A stretch of 64,000 nt of DNA. Origin: Lyophyllum atratum (taxonomy: Eukaryota; Basidiomycota; Agaricomycetes; Agaricales; Lyophyllaceae). Below the pieces are notes generated by a model. It saw only the letters and a program-made list of their open reading frames with translations. It was not told the origin of the DNA and did no database searches. The translations under genes and the position numbers were made by a program. The stretch lies in assembly GCA_014905825.1 (NCBI GenBank), contig JACGCN010000012.1, positions 930,001 to 994,000 on the forward strand. Direction: 5' to 3'. Of this stretch, positions 47,341 through 58,347 are shown piece by piece. Positions within the stretch are counted from its first letter, which is position 1, and every line of letters starts with the position of its first letter.

Positions 47341-48316
47341 ATGGCGAATGTTCTGCTGCTTAGAGCACCTTCGCAGGGTCAAGACGACCGGTATGAGGCC
47401 TCTTTCAGCGAAGCAGGATATCACGCGTTATCAGTCCCCGTGCTCGAGACCATTTCAACAAACCTCTCCGTTCTGAAGGAGATTATCGAAGCTGGTCCTG
47501 TAAGAGACAACTTCGAAGGAGTCATCCTCACTAGCGCTCGATCATGCGAGGCATGGAAAAGTGTCATGGGTGATCTCGTAGAAAGTTCAGCGGCTCCGAC
47601 AGAAGGTTGGTCTTGCTTCACTTCTGGGTATACTTTCATGTCCTATCATCTCGTATAGATGGCTGGTCATCTGTCCCATTTTACGTGGTCGGCCCAGGTA
47701 CTGCTTCAGCTCTGGCCGAGGTGCATAAGACGTACGGTCGGACACTTAATACCCCAGAGATCATCCGTGGCCAGACTTCGGGAACAGGTGAACGCCTTGC
47801 TCAGTTCATTCGGGCACAGCCCGAAGGCACACCCAAGAAGCTTCTATATCTCACTGGGGATAAGAACAGGGATACAGTCCCATCGATCCTTGAGGAGGCC
47901 GACATCAAACTTCAGTCTCTAAAGGTCTACGAGACTCAAGGCTCTCGTACCTTCGAACGGGACCTAGAGGAAGCCTTAAAACATGCTTCCATGAGTTCCG
48001 TGCGGTTTTCTGCCCATTTGGATGCTCCTTCTGAAGATCCAAACTTTTAGATCTCAAACGTTGGTGGATCATCCACTTTGCTCCGTCCGCTGCGGGTTTG
48101 GTCACACCTATCCTGCACAATTACTTCGACTTCGAGCCCATCGGACCCGATAGAGAACGATCGGTCTCGAGCCCGAGGGTTGCCGCAATCGGGCCTGTCA
48201 CCGCGTCATACCTTCGCGATGAGCTCAAGATCCATGTGGACACTGTGCCACCCCAACCAAAACCCCAGGATCTCGTCGCTGCGATCATAGCCTATGATCG
48301 CGAGGCTGGTCTCTAG
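47341..48316 (+). CDS. HEM4: Uroporphyrinogen-III synthase
   Basis: It cyclises hydroxymethylbilane to uroporphyrinogen III in cytosolic heme synthesis. ATG 47341 starts MANVLLLRAPSQGQDD. Family blocks: VPVLETI, GVILTSARSCEAW, FYVVGPGTASAL, LLYLTGDKNRDTVPSILE, LKVYETQ, IIHFAPSAAGL and VAAIGPVTASYLRDE. Two introns are inferred: about 47606-47658, and about 48017-48050 where an apparent stop (TTTTAG) is the acceptor; the second donor (GTTCCG) is weak. TAG is at 48314-48316. Total about 295 aa, usual for the family. Confidence 0.85.
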
Positions 48317-49019
48317 AACTCCGGGGTTCTTTTGCTCGCCGAACGGCTGCTCACCCCCGGTGCAGGATTCTGCCATTCTTAGCGCACCGTTATCAGCCAT
48401 TGCCATCTTCACTGGTCACTGGGCGAATTCCCGGGATTTCACCGTTATCGATGATTCTCCCATCATATATCTCTTGCTCTACCTTTCACTCAACCTACAA
48501 GCGCCAGCAAATCCATGTATAACAGCAAGAATGATACCACACAAATCTATAATCTTCCGCGTAAACCGTGATCAGTCACTTCGCTCCTCTTGGCCGATCG
48601 CCGGGTTGGCTATGTGGATCCAGGTTCAAGTACTCGTGTTCCACATCCGTTACACTACAAGGCTCCAACACTTAGCAGGAGGGGACTAGCGTTCCAGCCG
48701 CATGGCACAAGCAAGGGCTACTCGTGCACGTTGGGTTATACAGATCCAGCCTTGGGCAGGTATCCCATCTGTAGGAGTTCGACAGCTGCACTTTGCAGAT
48801 CGATGTTGGCCATTATCATGGAATCGTTTAATCCCGGAATGAAATCATGTAACTGCTATATACTATATAGCCCGGCCACCTGGTCTAGGGGTCGGGATTC
48901 TTGTTCGTAAGACGCGTGAGCATTGTTAGACAGGAGTCTCTTGCCTGTTCCCGAAGATCAGCGAGTCCCACAAGCAAGAATTCCCTGAGAGTTGCGTTAG
49001 TGCTTAGGGAAGTTCGCCG
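48317..49019. other. Intergenic stretch
   Basis: About 700 bp between the UROS gene and the right arm. A tRNA-like 5' half (CTGGTCTAGGGGTCGGGATT) lies near 48878 but has no matching 3' half. Nothing else recognised. Confidence 0.45.
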
Positions 49020-49900
49020 GAGAAAAGTCGGGTGACTCTCGTAGGTCGGTGTTTGGCTCATGGCGCCAGGACAAACACGTCCTTGATCAGCTTTTGCTTT
49101 GACCTCCACCTCCACAGCCTTCCCCTCTCTCACTTTGACAATCGTGGTATGTCTTGAACGATCCTAGAGGTACGACAGACATAAGAAATTTTTTCTTCGT
49201 CCGTAGCCGGATTGTCTCAACCTAAACAGTCCGGTCGGCGTGTCTACCCAAGTTCTCATCGACTGCCTTTGGTCGCGCTATGACTGTGTACCTGGGACAT
49301 GCCGTCGAATTGGACATGCTGAGCAAGGCGCCCATTCCTTTGGCTTCAGTCGCTCATACTGGTCTCAGAAGATAGGAGGACGACGATGACCCGGACACAC
49401 TTGCCATGTCGAGGAACCTAGCGCGTAGAACAAGCCTGACATGGTCCTGGATTGGGATGTGCGGCGGAAATAGGGCTTGTGGTGTGCACTGACTATGACC
49501 TATGCTGGCTGACGCGTTGTCATTTCGATGTGAAATTTACACATGTATTCATGACTGGCTACGGGACTCGAAGAGAGCGCTATCTTCCTGGAGCCATCTC
49601 GGACTGTATATCGCAGTACTTGTATGGCTGGTCCGCAATATTTTCAAACCTGGATTTTGATACAATCCATCGTTGTTGTAACATTGGTAATTGTCCTTCA
49701 CAGCGAATACCGAGCAAGTGCCCACGTCTATACCACAATGGTCCAAAGCAAGCAACGAACCTCGATCTTCCTTCCGCCTTACGACACTTTTTGTGCTTGC
49801 CGTCGACGAGCGATCGGATCCCGGGAACGCCTCCGTTGCGGATAACATACTCAGAATGCGTGTCAGCCCAAGTGCCAGTGTCAGCCACACAAGCTTCCGG

Positions 49901-49907
49901 TATAAAG
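49901..49907 (+). promoter_or_regulatory. TATA box of the family D right gene
   Basis: TATAAAG about 45 bp upstream of the ATG at 49949. Confidence 0.55.
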
Positions 49908-49948
49908 ACACCCCTCCACCGGCTCGATGTTCTTTCCTCGTAACCGCA

Positions 49949-50952
49949 ATGTTCTTCGCGTTCATCGTACTTCTAGCGCTGGGCGCTCTCCCCTCCGCCG
50001 GCCCAATGGGTCACCATCTCGCTCCACGACCCCTCGCCCGTCCCACCCTCCCCATTACCCCCTTCCATCTCTTCGCCAACTCAATCGCCGTGGAGAACCT
50101 CAAGAATGTGACCAGTGTGATCTCCTCCCCCGCCCCCAACAGCGTTATCTCCAACCTCAAGCCCAATTCCCTAATGCCGACCGCCGCTTCGAAGGGCTTA
50201 TTGTCCATGAGCGACTTCACCGATCTCATCTCGGTCGCTCATCACTCGGTCAGCCTCCATCCTCCTCCCCACACTCGCCCAACACCCTTTCCCATCGCGC
50301 TGGCGCCTATCCTCCACCTTCTACCTATCGAATTGGCGGGCCTCGCCATCAATGCCCAGAACACCACGGCCATCGTTGCCCCCATTGCTGCCTCCTTGGT
50401 AACTCCTCTGCCTGCCAAGCCTCTGCCCGCCTCCGGTATAGTCATCGGCCACAATTTCGGCTTATGGATCGTGATCATCACCGTCTTCGCCGCCGCGTTT
50501 TGCTATTGGGCGGATATACCAGTACGTGTCCTCCCTCTTCTCAATCGTCCTCGACCTTACCATATCCTACAGCCTGCCATCGGTCGGCGCCTGCCATTCC
50601 GCGCCGTCGTTAACGATGCCGCAACTAAGGACATCGTCGTAAGTTACTTCTTCCTTTGAGATGCAACAATTCTCACTCACATCGCATCGTATCAGGATGA
50701 CAATCCCACCGTCGGCGCTGCTCCAGATGCCATCGACGAGGTCAGCGCTCCTGAAGCGGCCATCATCGTGAGTTATTCTTCCGGTTTAGCTTGTACATCT
50801 ATTGATCATCATCCCTTTAGGCCAATGAGCGTCCTCTCGAGGCACCTTTATCGACAACGGGCACGGCAACGCTTCATCCGTCAACTCGCAGACACATCAC
50901 GACTTCAGGGAGACGATTCAATCATCTACCATGGAGGCGCGTCGTTGATTAG
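49949..50952 (+). CDS. Lineage-specific single-pass membrane protein (family D, right copy)
   Basis: Mirror partner of 4192-5225. A signal-like start (MFFAFIVLLALGALPSAG) precedes a Pro/Thr-rich ectodomain with ENLKNVTSVISSPAPNSVIS and HHSVSLHPPPHTRP. The membrane segment is GLWIVIITVFAAAFCYWA. Exons separated by short introns then give PAIGRRLPFRAVVNDAATKD, DDNPTVGAAPDAIDEVSAPE, and a basic tail ending LPWRRVVD with TAG at 50950-50952. The cytoplasmic tail has an acidic exon followed by a basic exon in both copies. An upstream open frame extends before 49949, but the TATA box favours this ATG. Function unknown. Confidence 0.65.
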
Positions 50953-51059
50953 ACGCGTCCACGACCTTGGCCTACAAAACTCAAAATTCAAAAAAACTGA
51001 AAAACAGTATCAAAACCTGAAAAACCAAAAAGAGACTCGTCGGATCGACATCGCTCCCC

Positions 51060-51930
51060 ATTCCTAGTCAGACACTATGCGTCATACATTCTACTTTCCT
51101 CGCGCTGGCGCATATATCCCATCCATCTCATCTCAAACTCGTTCACCGACACTACCATCCTCTTCCACCCAACCATCGACCTCAACTCAATCTACATCCT
51201 TCCGAATACCGTCAGCGATCCCACCCAATACCGTCAGCGATCCCACCCATAGTACCTGTCGACTCGGACGCGAGCTCGATGGCGAACCGGGGCTGGATAT
51301 CGTCTTTGTCGGCCGACCCCTAGTACCACGGTGACTTGGACGCAAGTTCGCTGTGAGTACCGGGTCGGACTCTCGGTTGGGGGCCCTTTATACCATGTCT
51401 TCTTGGACGCGAGTCCGATATGGGAATGGGGTCGTGGTTCGTCCCCCGGGACTCAAGACCTGGATGCAGATGCAGACTCCGGCCTTCCCCTGCTACGTGC
51501 TCGTGACTCCTGGATTGTATGCTTGCGACTCGGTACTGCCTTGCTGGATCTGCTTCGACTCGTGGATATAAAGGAAATAGAGCTTGGATTGGATCTTGGG
51601 ACCGACATGCCGACATGGACACCGAATGAATACATATATAGAATATTGCGAGATCCGGATTTGTTTCTTTTCTTTATATTATGGTTTAAATTATCTATAG
51701 ATGCTTCGGACTTGGACTAGACTGCGAATGGATACCGCTTGATCGTGTACTTTATACCTTATTTCTTGCTGGCTTATCGGATCGTGGAATGTCAGATGAA
51801 ATAGCATGGGACCCGTCTGGTCGGATAGAAACTTATCTCTCTTTCTCTATCTCGTTCTCGTCATATCAAGTATTCCATGCCTGAGATTCGACCGCGGTTG
51901 GAAGCCACTATCGAATTCAGAAGTCGAGAC
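51060..51930 (+). repeat. Dispersed repeat C, copy 2
   Basis: Matches 3380-4110 in inverse orientation and 55550-56480 directly. Three degenerate ~70-bp units start near 51259, 51331 and 51400 (ACTCGGACGCGAGCTC, ACTTGGACGCAAGTTC, TCTTGGACGCGAGTCC). A 22-bp unit (ATACCGTCAGCGATCCCACC...) is doubled at about 51207-51250, while copy 1 has it once. Confidence 0.65.
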
Positions 51931-52086
51931 TTCGCTCCTAATAGCTAATAATAAATGTATAGATACACGGCTGCTTGCTTATTATTGTCATAGAATGTAG
52001 AGTCCAATCAATGTAGAGTCCAATCATGCGAAAAACCGCATGAAAACTGTATACTCGGCCAACGATGAAATGTCCGATTCTTCTGC

Positions 52087-52638
52087 TCAGCTCGTAATGG
52101 TGAAAGTCGGCGAGAAATTTCCCGAGTCGCCGAACACTGCATCGCCGGCGTCAGCACAGGAAGTGAGGAACCTTCGCGAGCATTCGACTTACACACAACC
52201 GAATAATCGGTGCCCTCAAGTACCCAGGGAACGGTCACTTCGATCCTACCCTGGAGAATCGGGAAGCCTTGGGCCAAGATGACTGCGAATTGGTTTAAAA
52301 GCTGACAGAGATATCAAGAACACGGTGAACGCACGAGGAGACGTGAATCCTCCCTTTCTCAACAAGATGAGTCCAACCTTATTCGTGATATTGACAGGGG
52401 GGTTCGACGTGTCCCTTAATCTCTACTCAGCACGATACGGACCCGCATCGACTGGATCGACGCACCAAGTGACATTATGACGCTGCCTGACTTTCCACAC
52501 GGTTCCGTTATGTGGGTAGGTTACGGGTGGTACGTATACATCTCTGAACGAGAGTAGACCGGACGGAGCGGCATGGGTCAAAGCAAAGACCGACACCAGA
52601 AAAACCGTGGCGAGCGCTCGTAAGATCGTGAACTGCAT
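52087..52638 (-). CDS. Small secreted Kre9/KNH-domain-like protein (right copy)
   Basis: Mirror partner of 2490-3046 with the same four-exon structure. The signal peptide starts MQFTILRALATVFLVSVFAL, then DVYVPPVTYPHNGTVWKV. An intron with a GTGYGTC-type donor splits the Trp of NVTW and hides an in-frame TAG. It continues DTSNPPVNITNKVGLILLRK, PILQGRIEVTVPWVLEG and FGDSGNFSPTFTITS, with TGA at 52087-52089. The FGDSGNFSPTF ending is the usual form for this secreted family, whereas the left copy has diverged there. I chose ATG 52638; the frame upstream continues only to a TTG. Confidence 0.75.
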
Positions 52639-52697
52639 TATCGTGTCGAGAGACAAACTTGAAGGCGCCCTGCTCTTTCACCGGGGATTCTGGCTCC

Positions 52698-52707
52698 TTA
52701 TATATAT
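52698..52707 (-). promoter_or_regulatory. TATA box of the right Kre9-like gene
   Basis: TATATATAAG on the minus strand, about 60 bp upstream of the ATG at 52638 and conserved with the left copy. Confidence 0.55.
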
Positions 52708-53769
52708 GGGTTAGATCAAGAAAGGGGCCAGAGAAGAATCTCACGAATGACACACAGACCGCATCGAAGAAGCGGTCTTCTGACTGTGAAGTGCCACGGA
52801 ATGTAGATGGCAGGGTTCTAGCCTGCCTAGTCGAGAAGTGAAGAGAAGTCTGCTGACAACATGTTCGGATGACGAGACAAAAGAAGAGGGTACGAGGATG
52901 ATTAGATCTCGTATGCGGTGTTTCGCGACCGTCTAGCTATTTCCAGGCGATGGTTCTCGTGATAAGCCGACAATAGTGACTAGTTATCAACTAATCAAGT
53001 GCTCTTTCACAGATGCCGATTGTTCCGGAGCTTAGATCAGTAATTGGCTCGACGCTCCGGACCAAGCTGCTGCAAGCATGTGCAGACGTGACTGGTCCTG
53101 ATCAGGATCCATCTTTCACTTCTCCGATGATGTTGGTCTGGTGCAGATCTAGAGCTGCCTCTGGCAGCCTTTTGATGGCTATTTAGTGCGTGCTCAACGT
53201 CCCGTAGGATGAGAGAGATTTATGATGAGTGAGGCGCTTGCGATGATGATTATATAGCCTGAGACAAATTTAGAGATGTTGGTGAGTTGAAGAAGTTTCG
53301 GTGGTTCATAATTGAAGTACTTTAGTTTAGTGCCAGGCAGTATACAGCTGATTTCAAGGCAACCTGCGGAAGGGTCGATGCCGAGGGAAATGAAGACTGA
53401 GGAGGAGGGATGAAACGTTGACGTGGGTGTGCAGAACGGACTTTTGACTCGGAGAGGCCCAGCATCAAGCTTTCAAGAATCAGGCCTCAGGTAAGGAGGA
53501 GAGGATTTCGTTGGCATAGGGTCTCAGCTGTGCCTTGATAAATGGAGGTATCAATGATGGCGCATCACCGAACGTATCATTATTCCGAAGCGAAGTTACC
53601 TTTCTGAACCTATAATGATACCACCAACGTCTCCTTCTCCATCTCCAACCCTCCGATGTTCTCCTTGCTCGCTGTCGACGGCAGACTTGGAAGACGCCTC
53701 CGCAATGTGTCACATGCACACGACGCGACGCGTACGCGACAGCTTGTCAGCCATTCAACAAGCTTTTTG

Positions 53770-53777
53770 TATAAATA
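53770..53777 (+). promoter_or_regulatory. TATA box of the family A right gene
   Basis: TATAAATA 40 bp upstream of the ATG at 53817. Confidence 0.6.
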
Positions 53778-53816
53778 GAGCCCGCTGCCTCGATCGTCTT
53801 TCTCCAGTTAACCACC

Positions 53817-55500
53817 ATGGTCGCCCCACTCTTCCTCATCGTATTAGCCCTCGCTGCCCTGCCCTCTGTCGGTCCTGCGGGTGCCATCGTTGCCCCGCAG
53901 CCCGTCGATGCTCCCTTCATCCCCAACCCCGCTCAGATTCCTCTCGACGCCGTTGCAAATGCAGCTGCGGCCGATCTTCTAGTGAACGAGACTCGCCGCT
54001 GTGCGGCGGTCTCCTTCCTCAACGACAGCGATCTTCTCTCTCGCAAGTTCAGTGCGCTCATGGTGACTGCCACTTCGAAGGGATTATTCTCTACTGTCAC
54101 CTCTACCTCTCCCATCCCAGTCCCTCATTCCTCCGTCAGCCTCCTCCCTCCTCCCCGCCATTTCTCAATCACAACATACGCCCCAACTGCAACAGTGTCC
54201 GTTCTTCTCTCATCCTCAGCCATTCCCACCGCCTCCCTTCCAGTGACTGTCCTTGACATCGCCCAGCCTCAAATTGCGGCAATCTCCGATGCGTGTCGCG
54301 AACCATTCTATAACATTGGTTCCTTCAACGGTACGGACCAGCTCATCCCTCTCGGCCCAATCTGCGGTACAAGCAACGGACCCATACAGCCCACCGCCAT
54401 GGTCGCCATCATCCCACCAAAGACTACTGTCACTTTGATCTTCGACGGCCCGACTATCGACGTCACCGTTTTTGCCATCGACGCCCCAATGGCGACGGCC
54501 AATGCTACGCTTCCTGCGCCTGTCGTCAACACGCCTACGGCGACCACCACTCTCATAGACGACAACAACATCAAGTTCCGCGACGTGATAAGCGTGGCCA
54601 CGGGACTCTTCGCCGTCGTTCTTAACTCCTGGTGGACCGTGGCGGGCGTGATGGTGCGTCTCTCACTTCCTCTTCTCCATCATGCCCAACCTCATGATTT
54701 CCAACAGCTCGCCTTTATCGCCTTCGGTAGTCGCTTCCCATTCTGGGCCGTCATGGGCGATGTCGAAACGAAGGCCATCACCACCGTAAGTCGCTTCCTT
54801 TGCTTGACACATCCTGCCTATCATTGACATCGTGCCACGTCAGGATGAGAGGCCCCCCGTTGTTGATATCGGCAACGCCGTGGTCGATAGAGGGCCTATT
54901 GTATGTTTCCACCTTCAGTTACTTCTTTCACCCTCGCTCATCACCTGTTCTTTAATAGCTCGCATTTATCACCTTCGGCAGCCGCTTCCCATTCTGGGCC
55001 GTCGTGGGCAATGTCGAAACCAAGGTCATCACCGTAAGTTGCTTCTTTACTTGACACATCCTCCTCTCACTGACATCGTGCCGCGTCAGGATGAGAGGCC
55101 CCCCGTTGTTGATATCGGCAACGCTGTGGTCGATAGAGGACCTATTGTATGCTTCCATTTTCACTTACTTCTTCTGTCCCTCGCTCATCGTCTTTTCTCT
55201 AGGTCAAGGATGGTGTACCCCTTGCCGGCGTAGATATCGTCGAGGACCCTGTGGCCGTTGAAAGAGTCATCATCGTGCGTTACATTCTCTTTTTTTCTTA
55301 CCTATTCAGCCCGCTGATTCCCTCTCCTGTAGGTCGACAAGCCCCATTCGGAGGGGACTCCATCGATGCCAAGCCCTGCAGTCCTACGCCGCTCCCCTCC
55401 CGCTCGCATAGTCTCCGGCAGGCGCTACAACAAACCCAAACCCCGCTCACTCCCGAAGGTGACCTCCGCAACACTTGCGAAGGTGTGCTCCGGGAATTGA
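53817..55500 (+). CDS. Lineage-specific single-pass membrane protein (family A, right copy)
   Basis: Mirror partner of 107-1541. ATG 53817 begins MVAPLFLIVLALAALPSVG. The ectodomain is Ser/Thr/Pro-rich with PTATVSVLL and several N-glycosylation-like sites (NET, NGT, NAT). A hydrophobic segment (VATGLFAVVLNSWWTVAGVM) follows. Short exons then repeat: FGSRFPFWAVMGDVETK then PPVVDIGNAVVDRGPI, and again FGSRFPFWAVVGNVETK then PPVVDIGNAVVDRGPI; the left copy has this pair only once. Later exons give VKDGVPLAGVDIVEDPVAVE and a basic tail (LRRSPPARIVSGRRYNKPKP) ending at TGA 55498-55500. Function unknown. Confidence 0.65.
54708..55152 (+). repeat. Intragenic tandem duplication of an exon-intron-exon unit
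   Basis: The block from the FGSRFPFWAV exon to the DRGPI exon (about 54708-54902) is repeated at about 54958-55149, including its intron. The repeats are nearly identical, e.g. GATGAGAGGCCCCCCGTTGT in both. The left-arm gene has one unit. Confidence 0.85.
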
Positions 55501-55549
55501 GCTCGTCGACGGTTACCAACAATCATCAAGGCATAGACATCTATTCTGT

Positions 55550-56480
55550 TTCTCCCGGCGCGGGCGCCTCACGCATATACCCACATAGACCCCCGTCCCA
55601 ACCTCATTGCCCTTCCACCACATCCCACCTCATTCCCATTCCACCGAAGGTGACCTCCGCAACGCTTGCGAAGGTGCGCTTCGGATACCCCTACACCAAC
55701 CTTATTCTCCTTCCACCACATCCTCTTCCACAACTATGGACGTCACCTCAATCTGTCCTCCCGGCGCCGGCGCCCTCACACATATACCCCTATCCCGACC
55801 TCATTCCCCTTCCACCACATCCTCTTCCACCCGACTATCGACGTCAACGCAATCCACATCCTTCCGAGAACCGTCCGCGATCCCCACCCATAGTACCCAT
55901 TGACTCGGACGCGAGTTGATGGCGAACCGGGGCTGGTTATCGTCTTTGACGGCCGACCCTTAGTACCACGGTGACTTGGACGCAAGTTCATTGTGAGAAC
56001 CGGGTCGGACTCTCGGTTGGGGCCCTTAGTACCATGTCATCTCAGACGCGAGTTCGACGTGTGAACGGGGTCAGGATTCGTCGTTCGGGACTCAAGATCT
56101 GGATATGGGATGTGGACAGTCGACCTTTCCGCGCGACCTGCACCATGACTGTTGGATTCTTTGCTTAGACTCGGGACTGCTTGCTGGATCTGTTTGGACT
56201 CGGACTCATGAACATAAAGAAGATATAAGCGCCCTTGGCATGGATTCTCGCACCGGAACCGAATGGATGGAATATTGCTGGACCCGTTTCGTTACATAAA
56301 TTATCATATAAATTATCTCTAGATGCTTCGGATTTGGACTTGGATACAAACGGATACTGCTGGATCTTGCCTTGGACTTCTTTACCTTTATTTATCTCAT
56401 AATTCTCCTGCCTTTGTAACGAACATATAGATATAGCATTGGGATCATCTGGATCGAACACAATCTATCCCTTTCTTCTG
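55550..56480 (+). repeat. Dispersed repeat C, copy 3
   Basis: Same orientation as copy 2, directly after the family A right gene. It has the same ACTTGGACGCAAGTTCATTG-type units and the CGGGACTCAAGATCTGGAT block. Its position outside the mirrored C copies shows that C moves or duplicates independently of the arms. Confidence 0.6.
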
Positions 56481-56657
56481 TTCTCTCGTTGTACTCGGAG
56501 TAAATGATTCTTGGTCTCGGCCCGAAGGTGATTCACACGATTAGCTGAGATTCAACTACGTACTCAGTATGTACACGTCGTGCCACGACACGAACTTTCA
56601 GAGATATAAGTGACTGCGCGATTAAACGCATGGCTCAAGCGCTCAAGCTCAAGAGCC

Positions 56658-58091
56658 ATGTTCACTCTGAACGTTAAGATGCCTTCAATCGCGGCTGTCT
56701 CTATGTCCGCATTGGCAGTGGCTATAACACTTTCAGTATGTGCTGGCCTCCGCCGATGGAACGCGCCAAAAATACAGGGAAACCGACGGCCCAGTACGTC
56801 CTTCAAGTCGATTGAATCTGCTTGAGTAGGATTATGAGACCTTGCAGCGTTTTGGGGACTCTATATTGATCATACAGGTCGATTTATTATCTGCCAGGGG
56901 ACCACCGTGATATCAAGACAGCGACTTGTATGGGACAAGACCACCCGTGAGGTTACCATTGCCGCTTGGGGGCCCGGCGTCTCCGTCGATGAGGTGTTCG
57001 ATATTTGGCAGCATATCGACGACGAAGAAGTCCTTTCCAATGCTCTTAATGCTATCAAGCCTATATTTGGTGTGTACCAATTGTATCTACGGTACACTCA
57101 CTTGACTCTGCGTCCACAGCATCGGCGTCCGGTCAGACTCTGAGGCACTGCACATTCATCGGTCCATACACTCTCAACCAGGAAGACATTCGACTATTTA
57201 CATTAGCACTCGTGTCTACCGGAATTTCAGACTATGTCTATCACTTTACTGTGCACTCCGCAGTCATAAACGGCCTCGGACTGCCTCTTAACTCGGGCGA
57301 CATTTCCAACATCGCCATCATCTTTCCCGATGGTACCTCTCTCATCATATCCCCCGAAGAAACCGCGGACAGTGCGCTGCGGAAGATGCATGCACACGAG
57401 ACGACAGTCTCCGCCCTTACTTCCGACATGCGGAAACTTGAGCAGATCATTCTCCTGGAGAATGAACTGGTCAAGCCGAGCGATTATACCCCTTACATCA
57501 GGCAGGAAAATCTGGATATCATCGCCCGTGGTGCATCATTGTGGGCAATCCGTAGAGGAGGCGGGGCTCCATTCTGGATGAGCCTCCCGCCCCGCATCAG
57601 CATCGCCGTACTTGATTCTTCAGAAGAACGTGTCGTTCATCCTGTGCTTGGCCATTCCACCAGTTCTGGGAAGGCAGGCCAGGTCATCATTACCACCGTC
57701 GCTGATCATCAAAGCAGCGTTGAAGTGCAGGTCCTGTACAACGAGAACCTGTGGACTTCGCTTTCCCTGCGTGGGATCCCTGCTGCGATGGCAGGCGAGG
57801 TGGATATTCTATTTTCTGTGGCTGTTACGACCGCAGGCGATTACGATGAACGGGAGGTGATTCTTCAACTCGTTGATTTAAAATCCGGGATCCGTGTCTC
57901 TCGACGGGTGCTTCTGGGCCAGTCAGGCGATGCAGGGACTGGGGGGCCCACACAGGTAACAATATATTCCTGACTTGCACGCGTTCAGGTACTCAGACGA
58001 CTCACAGATTGCCTTGTCAAACACCCAGAGCACTGCACGTCCTATATCATCTGACTGGGATTTGTTTTGCATGGATCGCTCACTTGTATAG
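56658..58091 (+). CDS. Membrane-anchored protein with Hsp70 substrate-domain-like region
   Basis: Four exons. ATG 56658 begins a short leader followed by a membrane segment (AAVSMSALAVAITLSVCAG). An intron with a GTACGTCC donor joins this to RFIICQGTTVISRQRLVWDK. The central part has SGQTLRHCTFIGPYTLNQED and ALRKMHAHETTVSALTSDMR. The C-terminal 120 residues (ISIAVLDSSEERVVHPVLGH, GQVIITTVADHQSSVEVQVL, SLRGIPAAMAGEVDILFSVA) follow the order of the Hsp70 substrate-binding beta domain (DNQ..V.I.V, L.GIPPAPRG, I.V.F.ID). No Hsp70 ATPase motifs precede it. It may be a divergent Agaricomycete-specific relative; identity is tentative. TAG is at 58089-58091. Confidence 0.5.
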
Positions 58092-58347
58092 TTCGAAAGA
58101 ACGCTATACGATGTGCGAGTCGTTGCGAGGAAACAGACATTCTATGAAGACAAGTACTACTCTACTCATCTACAACCCACAGTGACCAAATGCAGCCAGC
58201 ATCATGTCGCTCGCTCCACAGAACGATGGTTCTCCTTCCGCTGCCCATTCTGGCCCAATACATCGCCAACTGCGATGTGGAGTTACGCTGGTCGAGGAGC
58301 ACGGCACACTGGCCATCTCGCCGGCTTTGGTCTGCTTCCATATGCCA

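Larger units (their letters stand above)
49020..55606. repeat. Right arm of the large inverted duplication
   Basis: Reverse-complement counterpart of 1-6193. It carries, in order, the family D gene (+), repeat C, the Kre9-like gene (-) and the family A gene (+). It is slightly longer than the left arm, in part because the family A gene has an extra exon pair. Confidence 0.85.

Noticed and set aside
48868..48900. tRNA-like 5' half (CTGGTCTAGGGGT...GATTC) close to the right arm boundary
   Set aside because: No matching T-arm or acceptor 3' strand follows within 60 bp, so it is not a tRNA gene. At most it is a fragment.
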